Source of the DNA: CAZUFB01 sp048173955
GTDB lineage: Bacteria > Actinomycetota > Coriobacteriia > Coriobacteriales > UMGS124
Direction: 5' to 3'
NCBI GenBank assembly: GCA_048173955.1
Contig: DBEYOB010000204.1
Location: forward strand, 1 to 14,329
DNA length: 14,329 nucleotides
The translations under genes and the position numbers were made by a program. Shown here piece by piece: positions 5,345 through 11,755 of this stretch. The stretch's first letter is position 1. Each line of letters starts with the position of its first letter. A model generated the notes under the pieces. That model saw only the letters and a program-made list of their open reading frames with translations, had not been told where the DNA came from and did not search any database.

Positions 5345-6173
5345 ATGGGGCGGGAGGCGGAAGGGATTCTTGAGAAGCTCACGCTGATGGACGACATGTT
5401 TATGGGAAAGTTCTTCGAGGGACAGCCGCGCTGTGCCGAGGAGGTTGTGCGGGCGATCCTCGGCAAACCGTCCCTCAAGGTCCGCTCGGTGCGGACCAAG
5501 CACGAGCTGGTGAGCCTCCAGGCGCGCTCGGTGCAGCTCGACATTCTCGCGACCGGCGAAGAGGGTCGCCTCTGCAATATCGAGGTGCAGAGGGACCTGC
5601 GTCGGGCCACCCCACCCCGCGCCGCGCGCGCTTTTATGCCTCCCTTTTGGACGCCGATTCGCTTAAAAAGGGCGACCCCTTTGAAAAGCTCCCCGAGACA
5701 TACGCGATCTTCATCACCGAAGGGGACGCCCTGGGCCTTGGGGCCCCGCTGTGCTCTATCGACAGGGTAGTCTCGCCGGTCGGCGTCGCGTTTGGCGACG
5801 GGTCTCATATCGTGTACGCCGACGCGACGTATAATTACGGGGACACCGCCTTGGGTGCCGTCATGCACGACTTCAGGTGCGCCAACCCGGCCGACAGAGG
5901 TGCCCGGCCCTTGCAGAGCGGTCGCGCTATCTCAAAGAGGTCGAGAAAGGGGTCGAGGAGATGGAAGGCACTGCCGACGATTATCTGCGCAAACTGGCTG
6001 AAAAGGCGATTCGACAGGGGTTGCAGCAGGGCCTCGAGCAGGGCCGGGCCGAAGTGGTGGCCCGCATCGTCGCCGACGGCTCGCTCTCGCGCGAACAGAT
6101 CGCCGGCGTCCTCGGCTTGACGCCCGAGGAAGTGGATGCCTGCATAGAAAGTTATGCCGCGCAAGCTGCTTGA
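5345..6173 (+). pseudogene. Rpn family recombination-promoting nuclease / PD-(D/E)XK transposase-like protein, frameshifted
   Basis: Three consecutive pieces in three frames make one recognisable protein. Piece one (5345 to about 5630) carries the nuclease core, with LDI followed by IEVQ as the D ... E-x-Q catalytic pattern. Piece two (about 5632-5896) reads FYASLLDADSLKKGDPFEKL, then ADATYN and ALGAVMHDFRCANPAD. Piece three (about 5898-6173) is a helical tail, RCPALAERSRYLKEVEKG ... LRKLAEKAIRQGLQQGLEQG, ending in a helix-turn-helix-like SREQIAGVLGLTPEEVD. The first break is a net +1 (or -2) change in the GC-rich tract 5605-5631. The second is the loss of one base at about 5896-5897, where adding a T would restore PADMRCPAL. 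The start follows GGGGGAGGG. Intact relatives are DNA endonucleases that promote RecA-independent recombination. A sequencing error cannot be excluded. Confidence 0.8.
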
Positions 6174-6229
6174 TGGAGTGATTGGCACAGCGGTTGATTC
6201 GGCCGGATAACAGCGCGATGGGAGAGAGT

Positions 6230-7216
6230 ATGGACTGCATCAACGAGTACGAACGCTTTGACCTCGACGCCCCCGTCGCGCCCGACCTCGCCAACCCGGT
6301 GCTCGACTGCATCGAGCGCCGCACCTCGACCCGCGCGTTCTCCGACGAGCCGGTGACCGCCGCCGAACGCCAGGCCATCCTGCACGCCGCGGGACGCGCA
6401 CCCTCGGCCGGCGCGATGATGTTCTACTCGATTGTCTCCGTCGACGACCCCGGCACCCGCCGCGAGCTGTGCCGCATCTGCGACGACCAGCCGTTCATGC
6501 TCAAGGCGCCCCTCTGGCTGCTCTTTGTGGCGGACAACCGCAAGTGGCTCGACCTCTACGAGCAGGTCGGCTGCTACGACGACCCGGCGCTCGCCAACGC
6601 CCCCGAACGGGCCGGCTATCGCAGACCGGGCCTGGGCGACCTGCTGCTCGCCTGCGAGGACACGATGTGCGCGGCGCAGACGGCGGTGATCGCGGCGGAG
6701 TCGCTCGGCATCGGGTCGTGCTACATCGGCGACGTCATCGAGCGCGGCGAGGAGCTTGCCGAGCTGCTCGACCTGCCCGCCGGCACCGTGCCGCTCGCGC
6801 TGCTCGTCTTCGGGCACAAGCGGCCTGCCAAGCCGGGTGAGGTCTCGGTGTCGTGCACGGTCGACGACGCGCCGGTTTCCAGCACCGCGCCCGCTTCTGA
6901 CGGTGACGGCGGAGCGGAGTCCGGCCGCGGTCCCGCTTGCACCCCCGTGCCCAAGAACACCCCGCATCCGGTTTTGGGCCTCCATATGCCCGAACGCTAC
7001 CGCATGCCCGCGCCCGAGGAGCGCGCCGCGCAGATTGCCGAGCTCGATGCCAAATTCACCCCGCACGCCGTCGCCAACGGCGCGCCGGCGGGTGAACGCG
7101 TGCGCAAGCTCTACCACCGCAAGCACACGAGCGACTTCATGGCCGAGATGAACCGCTCCGCCGCCTGGTGGGTTGAGCGCTGGTGCTCGTGCGAGCGTAA
7201 CGCTGTCTGCGAATAG
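6230..7216 (+). CDS. Nitroreductase family FMN-dependent oxidoreductase
   Basis: A 328-residue member of the nitroreductase fold, using FMN and NAD(P)H. Visible family segments are RRTSTRAFSDEPVTAAE (30-46, flavin phosphate contacts), AAGRAPSAGAMMFYSIV (53-69), DLLLACEDTMCAAQTAVIAAESLGIGSCYIGDV (137-169) and LALLVFGHKRPAKP (189-202). Residues ~203-248 form an Ala/Ser/Gly/Asp-rich insertion before a conserved-looking C-terminal part (ERYRMP ... RKLYHRKHTSDFMAEMNRS), making it longer than typical 170-220 residue enzymes. Substrate is unknown. ATG 6230 is preferred because GGGAGAG (6220-6226) is just upstream; an alternative ATG at 6218 overlaps that site. The gene ends two bases from the stop of the convergent antitoxin gene. 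Confidence 0.88.
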   Translation: MDCINEYERFDLDAPVAPDLANPVLDCIERRTSTRAFSDEPVTAAERQAILHAAGRAPSAGAMMFYSIVSVDDPGTRRELCRICDDQPFMLKAPLWLLFVADNRKWLDLYEQVGCYDDPALANAPERAGYRRPGLGDLLLACEDTMCAAQTAVIAAESLGIGSCYIGDVIERGEELAELLDLPAGTVPLALLVFGHKRPAKPGEVSVSCTVDDAPVSSTAPASDGDGGAESGRGPACTPVPKNTPHPVLGLHMPERYRMPAPEERAAQIAELDAKFTPHAVANGAPAGERVRKLYHRKHTSDFMAEMNRSAAWWVERWCSCERNAVCE

Positions 7217-7218
7217 CC

Positions 7219-7488
7219 TTATGCCTGCGCCGCGAGATAATAGTTGAGGGCGTCGCGGTAGACCTCCGAGGTCTTGACGCCTCGGCTCTTGGCTATCGCG
7301 GCGACGCGCTGGGTGTCCCGAGCGTCGTAGATGACGGTTATGCGCCGCTTCCCCACCGCGTCGAGGTGGGAACCGGTGTGGACGGTGCCGCCCTCGCTCT
7401 GATAATCACCGCTCTCATAAGGCTTGGCTACCGCGTCGAGATTCTCGTCGGTGAGGTTATGCTTCTTCATGTATTCGGCAACGTTCAT
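7219..7488 (-). CDS. Ribbon-helix-helix antitoxin-like DNA-binding protein
   Basis: An 89-residue protein whose C-terminal half is a ribbon-helix-helix fold: strand RRITVIYD (48-55), helix TQRVAAIAKSRG (59-70) and helix KTSEVYRDALNYYL (72-85). The N-terminal half (MNVAEYMKKHNLTDENLDAVA) is polar and could be the toxin-binding part, although antitoxins more often have the DNA-binding domain first. The start at 7488 is preferred because GGAGAG at the end of the upstream gene lies eight bases away; an alternative ATG at 7515 would overlap that gene by 23 bases. The order is toxin first, antitoxin second. The 24-bp palindrome at 7775-7798 is the expected autoregulatory operator. Confidence 0.72.
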   Translation of the reverse strand: MNVAEYMKKHNLTDENLDAVAKPYESGDYQSEGGTVHTGSHLDAVGKRRITVIYDARDTQRVAAIAKSRGVKTSEVYRDALNYYLAAQA

Positions 7489-7492
7489 CCGA

Positions 7493-7768
7493 TCATCTCT
7501 CCAATCCAAGCTCACGCAGCGTTTTGCTGCTTGGCGGGGTCATGCCGTGGAATACGAAGAAGAAATCGTCCTCTTCGTCGTATTGGTAGACCAGCTCCAC
7601 GAGCCTGTTCTTGCCATCGAGGCCAACCGCTATCCATTCGCCTGCTGAGCGCTGCTTGTAACGAATCATCCCGCGCATCGCCGCTATCACGTCATCCGGT
7701 GTGACTTCGGGATGTCTCTGGGAGATTCTCGGATGTACTCCAATTGCGCTCAAGCCCACTCCCCTCAT
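7493..7768 (-). CDS. Small toxin-like protein paired with the RHH antitoxin
   Basis: A protein of up to 91 residues, with the segments HPRISQRHPEVTPDDVIAAM (12-31), EWIAVGLDGKNRLVELVYQY (44-63) and FFFVFHGMTPPSSKTLREL (69-87). This strand-rich layout (R-H-P-E-V-T-x-x-D, then G-x-D-x-x-x-R-x-x-E-L-V, then H-x-M-T-P-P) recalls small BrnT/DUF4258-like toxins, which are ribonuclease-type folds often found beside CopG/RHH proteins; H12, R18 and H74 could be functional. The toxin role is inferred from pairing. The upstream ATG (7768) has no ribosome site, whereas AGGGGAG inside codons 2-4 is well placed for a TTG start at residue 6 (7753); leaderless translation from the ATG is also possible. Confidence 0.65.
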   Translation of the reverse strand: MRGVGLSAIGVHPRISQRHPEVTPDDVIAAMRGMIRYKQRSAGEWIAVGLDGKNRLVELVYQYDEEDDFFFVFHGMTPPSSKTLRELGLER

Positions 7769-7774
7769 CTATTT

Positions 7775-7798
7775 ATATGATATGACATCATATCATAT
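7775..7798 (-). promoter_or_regulatory. 24-bp palindrome, probable TA operator over the promoter
   Basis: The arm ATATGATATGA (7775-7785), a CA centre, and the arm TCATATCATAT (7788-7798) form a perfect 11-bp inverted repeat; each arm also contains a 5-bp direct repeat. It begins six bases upstream of the toxin ATG on the - strand and includes TATCAT, a -10-like hexamer. RHH antitoxins bind such short repeated dyads cooperatively, so this is the likely autoregulatory operator. Confidence 0.65.
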
Positions 7799-7882
7799 GC
7801 CCATATTACCCAAGGTTGGTCTGCGCGATGCTGAGACAAAACAAACTTGCGCATAAGGTGGAGTCGAGCGTGCCGGGTCATC

Positions 7883-8158
7883 GTTCAATATCGCCCCTAC
7901 TGGCTATCAAAGTTTGACTGAACGGCCAGTTCGGGCGAAATTGAACGGTCCGGCGGGGCCGTCGGCGCTTTTTGTCCCCTCGGTTCCGGGAGTGCGGACA
8001 GGGGTTGGCGAAGAAGGTGCAGGTCGGAGCGTTGTCGGGAGGCGCCCTTCCGCGTTCGGGCCGGCCCGACTCCCCCTCTCCCGCCGGGCAATCCGTTCAA
8101 TATCGCCCCTACTGGTTGTCAACTCGAACTTTGATAGCCAAATCCGCCGATATTGAAC
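7883..8158. mobile_element. MITE-like 276-bp element with 32-bp terminal inverted repeats
   Basis: The left end (7883-7914) has GTTCAATATCG, seven bases, then TGGCTATCAAAGTT. The right end (8127-8158) is the reverse complement of the same two blocks with a different seven-base centre, so the ends agree at 25 of 32 positions. An internal copy at 8095-8115 repeats the first 21 bases of the left end exactly, in direct orientation. No transposase is encoded and no target-site duplication is obvious. A MITE or a lineage-specific intergenic repeat fits best. Confidence 0.6.
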
Positions 8159-8159
8159 G

Positions 8160-8196
8160 CCCGCCCCGCCCTCCCTGCGCCCCGCCCTCCCCGCCC
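8160..8196 (-). other. G-quadruplex-type motif on the - strand
   Basis: The + strand has runs of three or four C at 8160-8162, 8164-8167, 8169-8171, 8173-8175, 8180-8183, 8185-8187, 8189-8192 and 8194-8196, separated mostly by one base. The - strand therefore meets the four-G-run quadruplex pattern several times over. Pyrimidine bias continues to about 8290. It lies about 160 bp upstream of purB, on its template strand. Confidence 0.5.
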
Positions 8197-8292
8197 GTGT
8201 CCCGCCTCTCGCCCGCCCCGTCCGCCCGGCCCGTCCTCTTGCGCTTCTTGCGTTTGCCGCGCCGCTCGTCCCGCCCCTCCGTCCGACCGCCG

Positions 8293-8298
8293 TATACT
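8293..8298 (+). promoter_or_regulatory. Probable -10 element of purB
   Basis: TATACT (8293-8298) lies 60 bases upstream of the purB ATG. The same hexamer precedes the tRNA-Ser gene. No convincing -35 is seen. Confidence 0.45.
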
Positions 8299-8357
8299 TG
8301 ACCGCATATGGTTTTGCGCGTGCCGCCCCGGCCCTGCGCACAGCGAGAGGAGCCCGC

Positions 8358-9701
8358 ATGATCGAACGCTACACCCGCCCCGAGATGGGCGCCATCTGGG
8401 AGCTGCAGAACAAGTACGCCATCTGGCAGGAGATCGAGGTCGCCGCCTGCGAGGCGCAGGCCGAGCTCGGCAAGATCGGCATCACCAAGGAGGAGGCCGC
8501 CTGGATCGCCGAGCACGCCTCCTTCAACAAGGAGGAGGTCGACGAGATCGAGGCTGTCACGAACCACGACGTCATCGCCTTCCTCACCAACATGGGCAGC
8601 TACATCGACGCCGATATCCCCGAGGGGGACCCCAAGCCGTCCCGCTGGGTCCACTACGGCATGACGTCGTCGGATCTGGGCGACACGGCGCTGTCCTATC
8701 AGGTCACCCAGGCGCTCGACATCATCCTGGCCGACGTCAAGCAGCTCGGCGAGACGTGCAAGCGCCGCGCCTTCGAGCTCAAGGACGCCCTGTGCGTGGG
8801 CCGCACCCACGGCATCCACGCCGAGCCCATGACGTTCGGCATGAAGTTCGGCAGCTGGGCCTGGGCCCTCAAGCGCGCGCAGACCCGCCTGGAGCAGGCC
8901 CGCGCGGTCGCCGCGACCGGCGCCATCTCGGGTGCGGTGGGCACCTACTCCTCCATCGACCCGTTCGTCGAGGAGTACGTGTGCAAGAAGCTCGGCCTCA
9001 CGCCCGACCCGCTCTCGACGCAGGTCCTCGCGCGCGACCGCCACGCCCAGGTGCTCGCCACCCTCGCCGTGACCGCGAGCACGCTCGAGTCCATCGCCAT
9101 GCAGGTGCGCCTGCTGCAGCAGAGCGACGTCATCGAGGCCGAGGAGCCGTTCAAGAAGGGGCAGAAGGGCTCGAGCGCCATGCCCCACAAGCGCAACCCC
9201 ATCACCGCCGAGCGCGTGTGCGGTCTGGCGCGCGTGGTCAAGGCCAACGCGCAGGTGGGCTTCGACGACGTGGCGCTGTGGTACGAGCGCGACATCTCGC
9301 ACTCCGGCGCCGAGCGCGTCGCCCTGGCCGACAGCTTCATCGCGCTCGACTACATGTTCGGCAAGATGCAGTGGATGCTCGACGGCCTGCAGGTCTACCC
9401 GGCCAAGATGGAGCACAACCTCAACCGTACCCGCGGCCTCATCTTCTCGAGCAAGGTGCTGCTCGCCCTCGTGGACACCGGCATCACGCGCGAGGCAGCC
9501 TACGCCATCGTGCAGCGCAACGCCATGGCGGTGTGGGCCGACATCCAGAACGCCGTGGACGGCCCCACGTACCGCGCCCGTCTCGAGGCCGACCCCGAGT
9601 GCACGCTCGCGGCCGAGAAGCTCGACGAGATCTTCGACCCGTGGGACTTCCTGACGCGCATCCAGGTGGTCTTCGACCGCCTCGAGGGGCTCGAGTTCTA
9701 G
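8358..9701 (+). CDS. purB: Adenylosuccinate lyase
   Basis: PurB (447 residues, normal length for the short bacterial form) cleaves fumarate from SAICAR and from adenylosuccinate in purine synthesis; it is a cytosolic homotetramer. Conserved regions of the fumarase/aspartase superfamily are visible: HYGMTSSDLGDTALS (about 97-111), VGRTHGIHAEPMTFG (about 147-161, with the histidine of the general-acid site) and the signature SSAMPHKRNP (about 272-281, on the flexible catalytic loop). The start at 8358 follows AGAGGAG; an upstream in-frame extension has no ribosome site. No other purine gene is nearby; a strong hairpin follows the stop. Confidence 0.97.
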   Translation: MIERYTRPEMGAIWELQNKYAIWQEIEVAACEAQAELGKIGITKEEAAWIAEHASFNKEEVDEIEAVTNHDVIAFLTNMGSYIDADIPEGDPKPSRWVHYGMTSSDLGDTALSYQVTQALDIILADVKQLGETCKRRAFELKDALCVGRTHGIHAEPMTFGMKFGSWAWALKRAQTRLEQARAVAATGAISGAVGTYSSIDPFVEEYVCKKLGLTPDPLSTQVLARDRHAQVLATLAVTASTLESIAMQVRLLQQSDVIEAEEPFKKGQKGSSAMPHKRNPITAERVCGLARVVKANAQVGFDDVALWYERDISHSGAERVALADSFIALDYMFGKMQWMLDGLQVYPAKMEHNLNRTRGLIFSSKVLLALVDTGITREAAYAIVQRNAMAVWADIQNAVDGPTYRARLEADPECTLAAEKLDEIFDPWDFLTRIQVVFDRLEGLEF

Positions 9702-9724
9702 GGGCCCCGTCGACCACGCGTTCC

Positions 9725-9778
9725 GGCGCGGCTCGGAGGTACGGGGCGTCGGCCCCGCGGAGCCTCCTGGGCCGCGCC
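9725..9778 (+). terminator. Strong hairpin after purB
   Basis: Nested stems GGCGCGGC/GCCGCGCC (9725-9732 with 9771-9778), GGAGG/CCTCC (9735-9739 with 9763-9767) and CGGGGC/GCCCCG (9742-9747 with 9752-9757) build one long interrupted hairpin with a GTCG tip. Only TT follows, so it may rely on Rho or act as an attenuating structure between purB and the antiporter. Confidence 0.55.
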
Positions 9779-9869
9779 TTCTGCTGTTCCGCCGGCAAGT
9801 CCGATTCGCTCCATCCGCCACTCGTTCGTCCCGTTCCGCCGCTGTGTCGCGCTTTCCCGAAGGATTCCC

Positions 9870-11579
9870 ATGGTCGCCACGTTTTCCTCGCTGTTCGTCA
9901 TCTTCCTGGTCGCGCTCGCCGCCCCGCTCATCGCGTCCGCCATCCCGAACAGGCCCATTCCCGAGGTTGTGTTCCTGCTGTTCCTGGGGGCGCTGCTCGG
10001 CCCGCACATGGCGGGCCTCATCCAGGTGACCGAGGGCGTCCACATCGTGAGCGAGCTCGGCCTTGCCTTCCTGTTCCTGCTGGCCGGCTACGAGATCAAC
10101 CCCAAAGAGCTCGCCGGCAACACGGGCAAGACGGCGGCGGGGACGTGGGTCGTGTGCCTGGCGATCGGCTTCGGGCTCGTGGCGCTCGTGAACCGGGAGG
10201 CGCCCTCGACCCTGCACGACATCGCCCTCGCCATCGCCCTCACCACGACGGCCTACGGCACGCTCGCTCCCATCCTCAAGGAGCGCGGCCTCACCGAGAC
10301 CCCGGTCGGCAAGGCGGTCACGGCGCACGGCGTGGTGGGCGAGCTGCTCCCCATCGTTGCCATCGCGGTGCTGCTCTCGACGCGGGCGAGCTGGCAGGCG
10401 ATCCTCATCCTGGTCGCGTTCTTCGCGGTCGCCTGCGTGGTCGCCCTCGCCTCGGCGCGCGCCCGCAAGGCGGGGACGCGCGTCTACACGGCCATCGAGA
10501 ACCTGCGCGAGACCAACGCCCAGACCCTCGTGCGCCTGGTGGTGGTCATCCTGCTCGCCCTGGTCGCCCTGTGCGCGGCCTTCGACCTCGACGCGGTGCT
10601 CGGCGGCTTCACGGCCGGCTTCGTCCTGCGCTTCATCATCCCCGAGGGCGACCATGCGCTCGAGAAGAAGCTCGAGGTCGTGGGCTTCGGCTTCTTCATC
10701 CCGGTGTTCTTCATCGTGTCGGGTGCGGGCATCAACCTCGGCGGCGTGTTCGAGGACCCGCTGTCGCTTCTGCTGTTCATGGGGATGCTGGTGCTGGCCC
10801 GCACGGTGCCGGTGTTCGTCTCGACGTTCGTGAGCAAAGACACGCGCGGCTTCAGCGTCATGCAGCGCCTCAACGTCGCCCTCTACAGCACGATGGCCCT
10901 GCCGCTCATCGTGGCCGTCTGCAACATCGCCACGACGGGCGGGTTCATGACCGAGGCGACCGCGGGCACGCTCATCATGGCCGGCGCGCTCACCGTGCTC
11001 GTCATGCCGGTCGTCACATCGCTCACCCGCACGGTGGTCGACGCCCACCCGGTCGCCGCCCTGCAGGATCTGGCCTCCCATCCCGGCCAGCGCGACGAGG
11101 TGCTCGGCATGTACCGCGAGATCCGCCGCGCCGCCCGCGCGCGCTACCGCGCGATGCGCGACGTGCGCAGCGACCCGACGTTCGACGCCGCGTTCGACGC
11201 CGAGCACGTCCTGCAGGACTTCAACGCCGAGCGCCTGGCGCTGCTCGCCGACCTGCGGGCCGAGGAGCTGCAGCAGGTCGCCGACGCCGCCTCGGCCGAC
11301 CCCGCGTCGTGGGCGCGCGCCGCGGCGGCCCGCAAGGCGCGCTGGGAGGACGTGAAGTCGCGCGGCGACGCGGCGTGGGAGCGCATCAAGGAGCTCGGCG
11401 ACCGCGAGATCGCGGAGATGACCGACCACGGCGACCGCTATCTGGCCGAGCGCATCGACTCCGCCAACCGGGCGCGCGACCTGCTGCGCCGGGTTTCCGC
11501 AAAGCTTGCGGCCCGCGACGCCGGGAAGGCGGCGGTCGGGGAGGCGGAGCGCCCGGCCGACGCCCCGCGCGGGCGCTAG
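9870..11579 (+). CDS. CPA2-type cation:proton antiporter (Na+/H+ exchanger family)
   Basis: A 569-residue protein. Residues 1-385 are a 12-13 helix monovalent cation:proton antiporter-2 membrane domain. Typical segments are PEVVFLLFLGALLGPHMAGL (about 31-50), SELGLAFLFLLAGYEINP (about 61-78), IALAIALTTTAYGTLAPILK (about 118-137), LDAVLGGFTAGFVLRFIIP (about 239-257) and GFGFFIPVFFIVSGAGINL (about 272-290), the last matching the conserved 'FFI-x-x-G' region of KefB-like exchangers. Residues 386-569 are a charged, helical cytoplasmic tail (EIRRAARARYRAM, then ERLALLADLRAEELQQVAD) rather than a TrkA-N/RCK domain. It likely exchanges Na+ or K+ for protons in pH or ion homeostasis. The start at 9870 follows GAAGGA; the 168-bp gap after purB suggests its own control. 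Confidence 0.88.
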   Translation: MVATFSSLFVIFLVALAAPLIASAIPNRPIPEVVFLLFLGALLGPHMAGLIQVTEGVHIVSELGLAFLFLLAGYEINPKELAGNTGKTAAGTWVVCLAIGFGLVALVNREAPSTLHDIALAIALTTTAYGTLAPILKERGLTETPVGKAVTAHGVVGELLPIVAIAVLLSTRASWQAILILVAFFAVACVVALASARARKAGTRVYTAIENLRETNAQTLVRLVVVILLALVALCAAFDLDAVLGGFTAGFVLRFIIPEGDHALEKKLEVVGFGFFIPVFFIVSGAGINLGGVFEDPLSLLLFMGMLVLARTVPVFVSTFVSKDTRGFSVMQRLNVALYSTMALPLIVAVCNIATTGGFMTEATAGTLIMAGALTVLVMPVVTSLTRTVVDAHPVAALQDLASHPGQRDEVLGMYREIRRAARARYRAMRDVRSDPTFDAAFDAEHVLQDFNAERLALLADLRAEELQQVADAASADPASWARAAAARKARWEDVKSRGDAAWERIKELGDREIAEMTDHGDRYLAERIDSANRARDLLRRVSAKLAARDAGKAAVGEAERPADAPRGR

Positions 11580-11755
11580 CCGCGCGGGCACCACGCGGCC
11601 CCATGCAGGGATTTGGTTTTTTCCCTCTGGCGCGCGCCATACACATTGCCTGCATCAACTGCACGCCCGGCCCCGATACCCTTAACAGTCAAGAAACTGC
11701 CGAGAGAGGGTGCGCAAGGGCGATTGCGCGCGCCAGAAGTGCAAAGGGGAGCGTT
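11580..11755. other. Intergenic region before the foldase gene
   Basis: A weak hairpin, CCGCG/CGCGG (11580-11584 and 11594-11598), and a later T6 run (11617-11622) lie after the antiporter stop but are too far apart for a canonical terminator. TTGCCT at 11646-11651 has no -10 at the right spacing, so no promoter is called. Confidence 0.4.

Larger units (their letters stand above)
7769..8357. other. Long intergenic region holding a TA operator, a MITE-like element and a C-rich tract
   Basis: These 589 bases contain no supportable gene. From left to right they hold the palindrome at 7775-7798, about 80 bases with nothing recognised, the inverted-repeat element at 7883-8158, a cytosine-rich tract to about 8290, and the purB promoter and ribosome site. 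Confidence 0.6.

Noticed and set aside
8109..11594. A 1161-codon open frame on the - strand opposite purB and the antiporter
   Set aside because: It is antisense to two well-recognised genes, and its translation is Arg/His/Asp/Leu-biased shadow sequence typical of high GC3 DNA.
8153..11755. The long in-frame extension upstream of the foldase start
   Set aside because: It overlaps purB and the antiporter in another frame; the lipoprotein signal and ribosome site fix the start at 11756.
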